64,000 nt of DNA from Bacteroidales bacterium UBA5072 (GTDB taxonomy: Bacteria; Bacteroidota; Bacteroidia; Bacteroidales; UBA10428), in contig DIAS01000050.1 of NCBI GenBank assembly GCA_002415855.1, positions 1 through 64,000 on the forward strand, read 5' to 3'. A model generated the notes under the pieces. It worked only from the letters and a program-made list of their open reading frames with translations, searched no databases and had not been told where the DNA came from. The position numbers were made by a program, and so were the translations under genes. Below are positions 34,666 to 43,799 of this stretch, piece by piece; within the stretch, counting starts at the first letter, position 1; each line of letters starts with the position of its first letter.

Positions 34666-36412
34666 ACCGGAAATTCCGGCTGCCAGAAAGCAGATAAGTA
34701 CCTTTGCGGCGCTTAAAAAACTGCTGGTTATCCTGGGTGATGAAAAGAAAAGCCTGGCCTGGGCGCTGGTCACCATCCTGATCAACTCATCGCTTTCTCT
34801 GTTGAGTCCTTTTATTATAGGATATACTATTGATAATTATGTGCAGAGCGGACAATATCATGGAGTTCTATTGTTTGCAGCCTTGTTGCTGGGCATGTAT
34901 CTGCTGGCTTTGCTCACCAATTACCTGCAAACAAAACTTATGGGCGGCGTGGGCCAGCGCATGCTGTACAAGCTGAGAAACAATATTTTCAATAAGTTGC
35001 AGGAACTGCCCATAGCTTTCTTCAATGAGAACAAGGCCGGCGACCTGATTTCGAGGATCAACAATGATACGGACAAGCTGAATCAGTTTTTCTCCCAATC
35101 GCTCATGCAATTTGTGGGCGGCATCTTTATCATGACGGGAGCCGGCGTCTTCCTGCTTTCCATCAACCTGCCGCTGGGTTTCGCTGCCCTCTCGCCAGCG
35201 ATTGTACTGTTGTTGTTCACACGCTTTGTTTCCCCCTGGGTAAAAAAAAGGAATGCCGCAAGTCTTTCCAGCACCGGAAGCCTGAGCGCGGAGATACAGG
35301 AAAGCCTGGCCAATTTCAAGGTAGTGATAGCCTTCAACCGCCGTAATTATTTCAGAGAACGATTTAACAAGGTCAACCAGGAGAACTACAATCTTGCCCT
35401 GAAGGCTGGGTTGGCAAACAGCCTTTTCGTTCCGGTGTATGGATTTTTTTCACAACTGGGACAGTTAATTGTCCTGGCTTTTGGCATATACCTGATCATG
35501 GCAGGTAATTTTACCGTCGGGCTGCTCATTAGTTTTCTAAGCTACATATTCAATTTTTACACACCGCTTCGCCAACTGGCGGCTTTGTGGACCAATTTTC
35601 AGGTAGCTCTTGCGGCCTGGGACCGGATCTCGTACATCATGGGACTCGAAAGCAACCTGGATATCCTTGAATTGCCTGCAGAACAGTGTGATTCAGCCGC
35701 CGTATCATTCCGAAAAGTATCCTTCGCCTATCCGAATGGCCGTGAGGTATTACACAAGGTCAGCTTTGAGCTCGAAAGCGGAAAAACCTATGCATTTGTG
35801 GGACCTACAGGCGGAGGTAAAACCACTACGGCTTCATTGATATCACGTCTGTATGATCCGACAAGGGGTCTTGTACTTCTCCACGGCAAGGATCTGCGAA
35901 CCTATCCCCCTGCAGAAAGAGCTGTTAAGATAGGTTTCATTTTGCAGGAACCCTTTCTGTTCACAGGTACTGTAAAGGAAAATATACTATACGGGAATAA
36001 TGATTATGGCACATTGACGAATGAACAACTGACCGGGGTGCTCCGGGAATCAGGACTGGATAGTTTGCTTCAGCGCTTCGAGGATGGATTGGATACAAAG
36101 GTTCTGAACAGCGGGGAAACAATCAGCCTGGGACAGAAGCAGCTTATTGCTTTTGTAAGGGTTGTCCTGCGTAAGCCCGAAGTTCTTATACTCGATGAAG
36201 CAACGGCCAACATCGATACCGTCACGGAAAAGCAACTCGAAGCTATTTTGCAGAAGCTGCCCGATACCACAACCCGGATCATTATTGCCCACCGTTTGAA
36301 TACCATTGAAAACGCAGATGAAATATTCTTTGTGAACGGCACCAGGATTATCCGTGCAGGATCCATGGACAATGCCGTGGATTTATTGATGCATGACAAG
36401 CGTGAGAGTTAA
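34649..36412 (+). CDS. ABC exporter half-transporter, catalytic subunit
   Basis: A 587-residue fusion of six helices and a nucleotide-binding domain. Walker A is GPTGGGKTTTA, Walker B with catalytic Glu is VLILDEATANID, and the switch His is in IIIAHRLNTIE. The signature is altered to ISLGQ (ETISLGQKQLIAF). That change faces the Asp/Gln site of the partner, so all degenerate residues fall in one composite ATP site, the known asymmetric arrangement. Overlap of 17 nt with the previous gene indicates translational coupling. An inward-outward exporter in the cytoplasmic membrane is expected; the substrate is open. Confidence 0.94.
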   Translation: MTYNLKPEIPAARKQISTFAALKKLLVILGDEKKSLAWALVTILINSSLSLLSPFIIGYTIDNYVQSGQYHGVLLFAALLLGMYLLALLTNYLQTKLMGGVGQRMLYKLRNNIFNKLQELPIAFFNENKAGDLISRINNDTDKLNQFFSQSLMQFVGGIFIMTGAGVFLLSINLPLGFAALSPAIVLLLFTRFVSPWVKKRNAASLSSTGSLSAEIQESLANFKVVIAFNRRNYFRERFNKVNQENYNLALKAGLANSLFVPVYGFFSQLGQLIVLAFGIYLIMAGNFTVGLLISFLSYIFNFYTPLRQLAALWTNFQVALAAWDRISYIMGLESNLDILELPAEQCDSAAVSFRKVSFAYPNGREVLHKVSFELESGKTYAFVGPTGGGKTTTASLISRLYDPTRGLVLLHGKDLRTYPPAERAVKIGFILQEPFLFTGTVKENILYGNNDYGTLTNEQLTGVLRESGLDSLLQRFEDGLDTKVLNSGETISLGQKQLIAFVRVVLRKPEVLILDEATANIDTVTEKQLEAILQKLPDTTTRIIIAHRLNTIENADEIFFVNGTRIIRAGSMDNAVDLLMHDKRES

Positions 36413-36492
36413 AATGTTTTAATATCTTTAGTTTTTCAAGCTTGTTGTGATTACACCTGTATGTTGAATTGATTGTTCAATAAACCTGTCAT

Positions 36493-37809
36493 ATGCCGCT
36501 ACTCATTGTCATTCTCGGTATTATTACACTGATCGTGCTGATCACGGTTGTCAAGCTGGAGACCTTCATTTCATTTGTGGTAGTGGCACTCTTTGTCGGA
36601 CTGGCAGAGGGCATGCAACCCAAAGACCTTATTGCTTCGGTGGAGGCCGGTTTGGGTAGCACACTCGGATCCCTGGTCATGATACTGGGATTCGGAGCCA
36701 TGCTTGGCAAGCTTGTTGCCGAAAGCGGTGCAGCTCAGAGAATTTCCTCAAAGCTTATCCGTGTTTTTGGAATAAAGTACATTCAATGGGCCATGGTGCT
36801 TACCGGGTTTATTATTGGCATATCGATGTTTTACAGCGTAGCCTTCGTGATCCTGGTGCCCTTGATCTTTACGGTTGCCGCATCCACCGGGTTACCGTTA
36901 TTGTATGTCGGCATTCCCATGATAGCCTCTCTGTCCGTAACCCATGGTTTCCTTCCGCCACATCCCTCCCCTTCCGCAATATCCGTTATGTTCAAAGCTG
37001 ACACCGGAAAAGTATTGCTGTATGGCATTACCATTGCCATACCGGTGATAATTCTCGCAGGTCCCCTTTTTGCAAGACTGTTGAAAAAGATCCCGGCGGC
37101 CCCGCTGAAGGAGTTCGTAAACCCCAGGATACTGACCGATGAGGAGATGCCGGGCATGTCCGTCAGTGTTCTGACCGCAATTCTTCCGGTAATCCTGATC
37201 ATTGTATCAACCATTACAGGATTAACATACCTGAAAGATACCACTGTTGGGAAAATCATCAGTTTTATCGGCAGTCCTCCGATAGCTTTGCTTCTTTCAG
37301 TGCTGGTTGCCACCTATACACTTGGATTGGCCCGGGGTAAAAAAATGAAGGAATTATCTGAGATACTTTCGAAATCGGTAGTTGGCATAACCACTGTGCT
37401 GCTTATCATCTCCGGAGCAGGAATTCTAAAGCAGGTTCTGACCGACAGCGGTGTCAGCGACTATATTGCCGGATTGATGAGCAAGTCGAGCCTATCCCCC
37501 CTGTTCCTGGGCTGGCTCATCGCCGCAGTACTGCGTATTTGTGTGGGTTCGGCCACTGTTTCCGCATTAACCGCGGGAGGGATCGTTCTGCCCCTGGTTA
37601 CAGCCGGGTCAGTGAATGCAGAGCTCATGGTGATTTCAATTGGTGCCGGCAGTCTGGTGCTGTCACAGGTCAATGATGTCGGCTTTTGGATGTATAAGGA
37701 ATACTTCACACTCAGTGTTAAAGATACACTGAAAACGTGGACTGTCATGGAAACAATTGTTGGAGTATCCGGTTTAATCGGTGTTTTAATATTCAATTCA
37801 ATCCTATAA
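36493..37809 (+). CDS. GntP-family gluconate-type permease
   Basis: A 438-residue transporter with 12 or more hydrophobic helices. ITVVKLETFISFVVVAL and GFGAMLGKLVAESGAAQRIS, then IPMIASLSVTHGFLPPHPSP, are family signatures of GntP symporters, which carry gluconate and other small hydroxy acids with protons. Some relatives (DsdX) carry D-serine. Three nucleotides separate it from a RidA gene, followed by a D-threonine-aldolase-like enzyme and a dipeptidase, so a D-amino acid substrate is more likely here than gluconate; this is inference. Confidence 0.92.
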   Translation: MPLLIVILGIITLIVLITVVKLETFISFVVVALFVGLAEGMQPKDLIASVEAGLGSTLGSLVMILGFGAMLGKLVAESGAAQRISSKLIRVFGIKYIQWAMVLTGFIIGISMFYSVAFVILVPLIFTVAASTGLPLLYVGIPMIASLSVTHGFLPPHPSPSAISVMFKADTGKVLLYGITIAIPVIILAGPLFARLLKKIPAAPLKEFVNPRILTDEEMPGMSVSVLTAILPVILIIVSTITGLTYLKDTTVGKIISFIGSPPIALLLSVLVATYTLGLARGKKMKELSEILSKSVVGITTVLLIISGAGILKQVLTDSGVSDYIAGLMSKSSLSPLFLGWLIAAVLRICVGSATVSALTAGGIVLPLVTAGSVNAELMVISIGAGSLVLSQVNDVGFWMYKEYFTLSVKDTLKTWTVMETIVGVSGLIGVLIFNSIL

Positions 37810-37812
37810 ATT

Positions 37813-38277
37813 ATGAATGTAAATCCCGAATCGCGTATTGCTGCGCTCAACCTTAGTTTACCTCCTTCCCCGAAACCGGTTGGCGTGTACAAACCAGTTC
37901 TTATTGTTGATAAGATGCTATATGTATCCGGTCAGGGGCCGATGAAAGATGACGGAACGCTTATGACAGGAAGGGTTGGTGACAACCTGAATCTGGAAGA
38001 GGGGAAGCTGGCTGCCAGGCAGGTGGGCCTGACCATGTTATCTACCATCAGAAGCCAGATAGGAGATCTTAATAAGATCAAAAGAATTGTCAAAGTACTC
38101 GGTATGGTAAACAGTACTTCCGACTTTGCCCAGCACCCCGCCGTGATAAATGGTTTCAGCGAACTTATGGCCCAGGTCTTTGGCGATGAAAACGGTATTG
38201 GTGTCCGGAGTGCTGTGGGCATGTTTCTACCCATGAATATCGTGGTGGAAGTCGAGGCTGTATTCGAGCTATATTAA
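37813..38277 (+). CDS. RidA (YjgF/YER057c) family protein
   Basis: A 154-residue protein with the RidA fold: YVSGQGPMKDDG, then VGLTMLSTIRSQIGDLNKIKRIVKVLGMVNS and the C-terminal FGDENGIGVRSAVGMFLPMNIVVEVEAVFE. The arginine in VRSAVG matches the catalytic Arg of enamine/imine deaminases. RidA enzymes deaminate reactive 2-aminoacrylate-type intermediates released by PLP enzymes, which fits its position between the permease and a PLP enzyme gene. The close spacing indicates an operon. Confidence 0.93.
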   Translation: MNVNPESRIAALNLSLPPSPKPVGVYKPVLIVDKMLYVSGQGPMKDDGTLMTGRVGDNLNLEEGKLAARQVGLTMLSTIRSQIGDLNKIKRIVKVLGMVNSTSDFAQHPAVINGFSELMAQVFGDENGIGVRSAVGMFLPMNIVVEVEAVFELY

Positions 38278-38293
38278 ATACTTCGTGGCATTC

Positions 38294-39403
38294 ATGACGG
38301 ATCCATGGTACAAAGTTGCCGGGGAGGCTGAGATTTCAACCCCTGCGCTGCTGATATTTCCCGAAAGGGTTGAAGATAACATCCTGCGAATGATCTCCCT
38401 GGCAGGAGGTCCGGACAAGTTGCGCCCCCATGTGAAAACACACAAAATGTCCGAGGTTGTAAAGCTGAAAATAAAACATGGCATTTCCAGGTTCAAGTGT
38501 TCGACACTGGCAGAGGCTGAAATGACGGCTCAATGTGGCGGAAAAGATATCATGCTGGCAATGCAGCCTGTTGGTCCCCATATTGACAGATTCTTCAGGT
38601 TACAGAAGACCTATCCCGGATCAAGGTTTTCAACGATTGTGGATGACGCTGCCATTGCTGATCAGCTGGCGGCCATGGCCGCAAAGCATGAAATGGAAAC
38701 TGGTTTGTGGCTGGATATCAACAATGGCATGAACCGTACTGGTATAATTCCCGGAAACCAAGCCCTGGAGCTGTACAGAATGATCAGTCATTTACCTTTT
38801 ATAGCAGTTTGCGGGTTGCATGTCTACGATGGTCATATCCATGACAGGGATCCGGCTGACCGCCGCAGAACCTGCGAGAAAGATTTCGCGTCTGTTTCAG
38901 CCCTCATTAAATCAATCGGAGCCTCAGGATTGCAGGTTCCGGCAATAGTTGCCGGCGGCACTCCCACCTTTCCGCTTCATATTCAACGTACCGGTATTGA
39001 GGTCAGTCCCGGTACCTGTGTACTCTGGGATAGCGGCTACCAGGATCAGTTCCGTGACTTTGACTTTCTGCCGTCTGCAGTTTTGATGACGAGGATTGTC
39101 AGCAAACCATCCGGTAACCTGATCTGTCTGGATCTCGGGCACAAAGCCATTGCAGCTGAAATGCCTCATCCCCGGGTAGCTATGCTGAATCTTCCGGTAG
39201 ACAGGTATGTCAGTCATAATGAGGAGCACCTGGTTATTGAGAGTCCCGATGCAGCAAACCGGAAACCGGGTGATGTGGTTTACTGCATCCCCTGGCATAT
39301 CTGTCCAACCGTTCCTCGTTATCCGTTCGCCTATGTGGTCAGGAACAGCAAGATTGCCGGCACCTGGCGGATTGATGCCCGAGATCGGGAAATAACCATT
39401 TGA
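38294..39403 (+). CDS. D-threonine-aldolase-like PLP enzyme (D-TA family)
   Basis: 369 residues from the ATG at 38294 (an upstream GTG is less likely). The alanine-racemase-like barrel carries the PLP lysine in RPHVKTHKM (Lys48); a Gly-rich cofactor phosphate motif VAGGTPTFP and the C-terminal LGHKAIAAEMPHPR with VVYCIPWHICPTV match the D-threonine aldolase / D-serine dehydratase-like family with a metal site (His and Cys in IPWHICPT). Such enzymes cleave or dehydrate D-beta-hydroxy amino acids. It is flanked by RidA and a dipeptidase. Which reaction it performs is not decidable from sequence. Confidence 0.88.
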   Translation: MTDPWYKVAGEAEISTPALLIFPERVEDNILRMISLAGGPDKLRPHVKTHKMSEVVKLKIKHGISRFKCSTLAEAEMTAQCGGKDIMLAMQPVGPHIDRFFRLQKTYPGSRFSTIVDDAAIADQLAAMAAKHEMETGLWLDINNGMNRTGIIPGNQALELYRMISHLPFIAVCGLHVYDGHIHDRDPADRRRTCEKDFASVSALIKSIGASGLQVPAIVAGGTPTFPLHIQRTGIEVSPGTCVLWDSGYQDQFRDFDFLPSAVLMTRIVSKPSGNLICLDLGHKAIAAEMPHPRVAMLNLPVDRYVSHNEEHLVIESPDAANRKPGDVVYCIPWHICPTVPRYPFAYVVRNSKIAGTWRIDARDREITI

Positions 39404-39428
39404 AATTCAAAGAACCCTTTGATGAGTC

Positions 39429-40499
39429 ATGAAAAATTTTATCATTGACGGACATTTGGACCTGTCCATGAATGCGATAGAATGGAACCGCGATCTGACC
39501 AGGAACATTGAAGAAATCCGCCATTTGGAAAGGGGTATGACGGATAAGCCTGACCGGATGAACGGCACTGTAAGTTTGCCGGCTATGCGACAGGGTAAGG
39601 TTGGTTTATGCGTAGCCACGCAGATTGCTCGTTTTGTGAAACCAGGAAATAAACTACCCGGATGGAAATCGCCCTACCAGGCCTGGGCCATGACGCAGGC
39701 ACAACTGGCCTGGTACAAAGCCATGGAGGAAGCGGGTGAAATGGTTCAGGTATGCAGCAGGGACCAACTTGAGCGGCACTTAACACTTTGGGAGTCACCT
39801 GCAGATCATTTGCCCGTTGGGTACATTCTGAGCCTTGAAGGTGCTGACTCGCTTGTTACACCCGCTTACCTGGAGCGTGCGCATGCATATGGGTTGCGTG
39901 CCATCGGTCCCGCCCATTACGGACCGGGGACCTACGCACAGGGAACAGATGCCGAAGGTGGTCTCAGTACACAAGGGCATGAACTGCTCAAAGAAATAGA
40001 ACGTCTGGGTTTGATACTGGACGTTACGCACCTGAATGATGCATGCTTCTGGGAAACCCTCGACAGGTTTCATGGTCCGGTTTGGGCCAGCCATAACAAC
40101 TGCCGTGTTTTTGTGCCACACAACCGGCAATTTGAAGACCGGCAGATCATCGAGCTCATTCAGCGCGATGCTGTTATCGGTACAGCCATGGATGCATGGA
40201 TGATGGTACCGGGATGGAAACGGGGCAAATCAAGCCCTTCAGGTATGGGTGTGAGCCTGCATCAGGTAATCGACAACATTGACCATATTTGCCAGCTTGC
40301 GGGCAATTCAAAACATGCGGCCCTGGGATCCGATCTTGACGGGGCCTTCGGCAAAGAACAAGGTCCGCAAGAGGTGGACACAATTGCGGACCTGCAGAAA
40401 CTGCCCGTCATGCTGAAAGCGCGTGGCTTCCAGCAATCCGACATTGAAAATATCCTGAGTGGAAACTGGTTACGATTCCTCAGAAAGAACTGGCCTTAA
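39429..40499 (+). CDS. M19 membrane-dipeptidase-family enzyme
   Basis: A 356-residue metallopeptidase. The zinc ligands are visible: HLD (His9, Asp11 in IDGHLDLSMN), Glu in LSLEGADSL, His in LDVTHLND, and His in ASHNNCR; Asp in LGSDLDGAFG completes the site. M19 enzymes cleave dipeptides, including those with a C-terminal D-residue. There is no signal peptide, so it acts in the cytoplasm despite the name. It ends the GntP-RidA-D-TA operon and fits a pathway that frees D-amino acids from dipeptides. Its 3' end overlaps the convergent lipoprotein gene by four bases. Confidence 0.92.
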   Translation: MKNFIIDGHLDLSMNAIEWNRDLTRNIEEIRHLERGMTDKPDRMNGTVSLPAMRQGKVGLCVATQIARFVKPGNKLPGWKSPYQAWAMTQAQLAWYKAMEEAGEMVQVCSRDQLERHLTLWESPADHLPVGYILSLEGADSLVTPAYLERAHAYGLRAIGPAHYGPGTYAQGTDAEGGLSTQGHELLKEIERLGLILDVTHLNDACFWETLDRFHGPVWASHNNCRVFVPHNRQFEDRQIIELIQRDAVIGTAMDAWMMVPGWKRGKSSPSGMGVSLHQVIDNIDHICQLAGNSKHAALGSDLDGAFGKEQGPQEVDTIADLQKLPVMLKARGFQQSDIENILSGNWLRFLRKNWP

Positions 40500-41491
40500 T
40501 TAAAGGTCTCACCGTCCCATCCTGCGATCCGGGCGAGGATCCACCACATTGCATAGGCCTTCCGGTTCGCAGTAATATGTTGTGTATTGTGTTCTCCGTA
40601 AGTGATGCTTCCACCGGGTGCTGATTTGTTATAATAGTAACCTGCTCCTTCAGTATGTGCGTTTTCCCAGTCGATATAGAAATTGCCGCCATAATCCTCT
40701 GAATCGCCGTTATCTCCGGCATCTCCCCAATACTGATCATCCATGTCATGTGTGTCGATCCCATAATAGTCGAGACAGAAATATTTTTTTGACAGGCAGT
40801 AACCGATGATGGTATCCGCCTGATTCATGGGTCTGCCCTCTCCCACGTTGCTGTTTGCCTCAGCATGGCCTGTCATAAAAATAAAAGTTACCGGATTGGC
40901 ACGTTGCCCTTCTCCTGTACCGATCTTACTCCCTCCTTCACCATATTCGTTGATCAGGGTCTGCATTCCGGGCAGGTAGTTGCCGGTGACATTGTGGCCG
41001 CCGATGCTGCACCAGGACCACATGACGACGTTAATTTCAGCATTATCGGCATCATCCAGATAATTCCTGGTGGTCTGAATAAAAGCCGTTTCATCACGGC
41101 TCAGGTCTGCTGCGTCCACGCCTGCAGGAGCAAATTCAGCAATTGCATAGTCATGGAAATCAAGCTTGCCGGAAGTGGGATTGTTATTGGTAATCCCAAA
41201 CAGGACATCGTCCCCGTCCCTGTAATCCTGCAAACCAAAGAGCCCGTAAGCTACATGGGTGCCGTGCGAGGTATGCTGATAGGCAATATGCAGGTTGTTG
41301 CGTGCTGCGTCGATATACTCCCCGGGGATGGATCGCAGCATATCTTCGGTTGCAACATTATAACTGGCAATGGTTTCTCCGGTAACAGTGCTTGGAATAT
41401 CATCACCTCCCGCCGGATCACTGTTTTCCTCACAGGAAAGAAGAAGCAGCAGGGGAACTAAGGCAATCTGAAGGGCCGACTTTCTGTTCAT
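40496..41491 (-). CDS. Lipoprotein of unknown function with SHGTHV-type motif
   Basis: A 331-residue lipoprotein: a signal of 19 residues ends in LLLLLSC (Cys20). The mature domain has well conserved-looking motifs NLHIAYQHTSHGTHVAYG, INVVMWSWCSIGGHNVTGNYL, FIFMTGHAEAN and LDYYGIDTHDMD. The pattern of H, W, N and D recalls an SGNH-like or alpha/beta hydrolase arrangement but no canonical GDSL is present. It stands alone. Possibly a surface carbohydrate esterase; this is a guess and the family was not recognised. Confidence 0.7.
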   Translation of the reverse strand: MNRKSALQIALVPLLLLLSCEENSDPAGGDDIPSTVTGETIASYNVATEDMLRSIPGEYIDAARNNLHIAYQHTSHGTHVAYGLFGLQDYRDGDDVLFGITNNNPTSGKLDFHDYAIAEFAPAGVDAADLSRDETAFIQTTRNYLDDADNAEINVVMWSWCSIGGHNVTGNYLPGMQTLINEYGEGGSKIGTGEGQRANPVTFIFMTGHAEANSNVGEGRPMNQADTIIGYCLSKKYFCLDYYGIDTHDMDDQYWGDAGDNGDSEDYGGNFYIDWENAHTEGAGYYYNKSAPGGSITYGEHNTQHITANRKAYAMWWILARIAGWDGETFN

Positions 41492-41561
41492 AACGTTTTT
41501 GTGTTTAGGTTTCTCCTATAACGAACGTTTAAAACAAAAGGTTATTGTATAATGCTTTACC

Positions 41562-41593
41562 TTTCAAAAAGACAGCCCTTCAAGAGCCTGTCT
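41562..41593 (-). terminator. Terminator of the M3 peptidase gene
   Basis: On the minus strand AGACAG (41593-41588) pairs with CTGTCT (41575-41570), giving a 6-bp stem followed by TTTTT. It begins directly at the M3 stop codon. Confidence 0.6.
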
Positions 41594-43702
41594 CTATTTC
41601 AGCCCCCTTCGCTTCAGCAACGGATCAACCGAGGGATCTTGGCCACGGAATTTCTTGTACTGTACCATGCCTTCATCATTGCCTGATTCGGCGAGACAAT
41701 ATTTTCTGAATCTGGCGGCAAGCTCAGGATTGTAAACATCTCCTGATTCCTTAAAGGCCTGGTATGCATCGGCATCAAGAACGGCTGCCCAGATGTATAC
41801 GTAGTAGCCGGCAGCATATCCTCCGTTAAAAATATGCGCGAAATAAGTACTGCGATAACGGGGAATAATTTCATCGATGAGACCGATCTTTTTCATGGAT
41901 TCCTGTTCAAATGTGCCAACCACAAAATCAAGGGTGTCCTGACGTGTGTGATAATCCAGATCAAGCAATGAGGCGGCAAGATATTCCACAGTCTCAAATC
42001 CCTGGTTGAAGAGACCGCTTTTTTGGATTTTCTGAATGAGCTCAGCCGGCATGACCTCTCTGGTTTTATAATGCATGGCATATGCCTTCATCACTTCAGG
42101 TTCTCCAGCCCAGTTCTCCATGATTTGTGAAGGGAGTTCCACGTAATCATTGGGAACCGAACCGGCAGTACGGTAATAATTACCCTGGGTAAACAGACCA
42201 TGCAGCGCATGTCCGAATTCATGAAAAAGGGTTGTCACCTCGTCCCAGTTCAGCAAAGCGGGCAATTCAGCCGTTGGCTTGGTAAAATTGCAGACCAAAG
42301 AAACGACAGGGTCCGTACGCTTTTCACCAATTGTAATGGCAGAGCGGAAATCTGTGCACCAGGCCCCGGCACCTTTTCCTGCACGCGGATAATAATCAAG
42401 ATACAGAATGCCAACCGGCTTTCCATCAGCTTCCTTTACTTCGAATGCTTCCACATCCTTCTCATAAACAGGAAGGTCAGTACGTTTGGTAAAGGTAACC
42501 CCATACAACCTGCCGGCAACCATGAACATACCGTCCCGAACATTGTCCAGGCTGAAATAAGGTCTTAATTCGCTGTCATCGAGATCATATTTTTCCTTCC
42601 GGACTTTTTCAGCATAGTACCACCAGTCCCATGACTGCAGTTTAAAATTACCCCCTTCGCGATCGATAATTTTTTGCATCGCAGCAGTTTCCTTTTTTGC
42701 CATGGGCAAAGCAGGATTCCATAATTTCATAAGAAAATCATAGACGTTACCGGGAGTTTTGGCCATGTTGTCATCGATGATATAGTCTGCATAACTTTTG
42801 TATCCCAGGAGCTGAGCTTTTTTTGCCCGCAGCTTCACCATTTTTTCAACAATAGCATTGTTGTCGTTTTCGTTGCCGTTATTTCCCCGCATGTAATATG
42901 CCTTGTATATTTTTTCTCTCAGTGCCCGATTGTCGGCATATTGCAGGAAGGGAATCATGCTGGGTTTGGAAAGCGTAAATACCCACTTGCCATCCATACC
43001 ATCCTCCCTGGCTGTTTCGCTAGCACCATCGATGACAGCGACCGGCAAACCGGCAAGGTCAGCGGTATCTTCAATCACCAGTTTAAAATTCTTGTTGGTT
43101 TCAGCCAACAGGTTTTCGCCAAAAGTCAAGGAAAGCATGGACAATTCCGAGTTGATCTTCCGCAATTCTTCCTGATCGTTGCCGGAGAGATTGGCCCCCA
43201 TCCGCTCAAAATCGCGATAATACTTTTCGGTGGCCCTGATTTGTTGAGAATCAAGTCCGGATTCATTGCGTTTCTCGTAAACAGCCTTTATCCTGCTGAA
43301 CAGTTTTTCATTCAGATAAATATCATCACGGTGCTTGCTTAACAAAGGATTCACCTGCCTTGCGATGGCCTGCATTTGTTCATTTGTATTGGCTTCATTC
43401 AGGTTAAAAAACACTTTGCTGACCCTGGTCAATAACATACCCGACTGGTCGAATGGCCATATGGTATTGTTAAAGGAAGGTTCCTCCGTGTTGCTAATGA
43501 GTTTTTCTATTTCTGCATTTTGCTGTTTCATACCTTCAACAAAGGCAGGCATATAATGCGCAGTATCAATTTTATCAAAAGGTGGTACACCAAAAGGAGT
43601 TGTGTACGCAGTAAAAAAGGGATTTTCCGTCATTTTTTCTTTCTTGCAGTTAGTAAAAAACAGCATGGCTAATGCCGTAAGAATAAGGGTAATGTTTTTC
43701 AT
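41594..43702 (-). CDS. dcp: M3 family peptidyl-dipeptidase, Dcp-like lipoprotein
   Basis: A 702-residue zinc peptidase. The HEFGH motif is at 494-498 (TTLFHEFGHALHGLFTQG), and a downstream Glu supplies the third ligand. The C-terminal HIFNGGYAAGYYVYIWA is typical of M3 enzymes, and length fits peptidyl-dipeptidase Dcp, which removes C-terminal dipeptides. The N-terminus (LALAMLFFTNC, Cys19) looks like a lipoprotein signal, placing it in the periplasm, as common in Bacteroidota. It lies 97 nt downstream of the efflux operon on the same strand but has its own role in peptide nutrition. Confidence 0.93.
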   Translation of the reverse strand: MKNITLILTALAMLFFTNCKKEKMTENPFFTAYTTPFGVPPFDKIDTAHYMPAFVEGMKQQNAEIEKLISNTEEPSFNNTIWPFDQSGMLLTRVSKVFFNLNEANTNEQMQAIARQVNPLLSKHRDDIYLNEKLFSRIKAVYEKRNESGLDSQQIRATEKYYRDFERMGANLSGNDQEELRKINSELSMLSLTFGENLLAETNKNFKLVIEDTADLAGLPVAVIDGASETAREDGMDGKWVFTLSKPSMIPFLQYADNRALREKIYKAYYMRGNNGNENDNNAIVEKMVKLRAKKAQLLGYKSYADYIIDDNMAKTPGNVYDFLMKLWNPALPMAKKETAAMQKIIDREGGNFKLQSWDWWYYAEKVRKEKYDLDDSELRPYFSLDNVRDGMFMVAGRLYGVTFTKRTDLPVYEKDVEAFEVKEADGKPVGILYLDYYPRAGKGAGAWCTDFRSAITIGEKRTDPVVSLVCNFTKPTAELPALLNWDEVTTLFHEFGHALHGLFTQGNYYRTAGSVPNDYVELPSQIMENWAGEPEVMKAYAMHYKTREVMPAELIQKIQKSGLFNQGFETVEYLAASLLDLDYHTRQDTLDFVVGTFEQESMKKIGLIDEIIPRYRSTYFAHIFNGGYAAGYYVYIWAAVLDADAYQAFKESGDVYNPELAARFRKYCLAESGNDEGMVQYKKFRGQDPSVDPLLKRRGLK

Positions 43703-43799
43703 GATTGTTACGGGTTAATGTTTGCAGTACATAGACGTTATCAGTGCAGCAATATAGGATGAAAAAAAAGGAAAATCAATGACAAATTTCCATTTTGCA

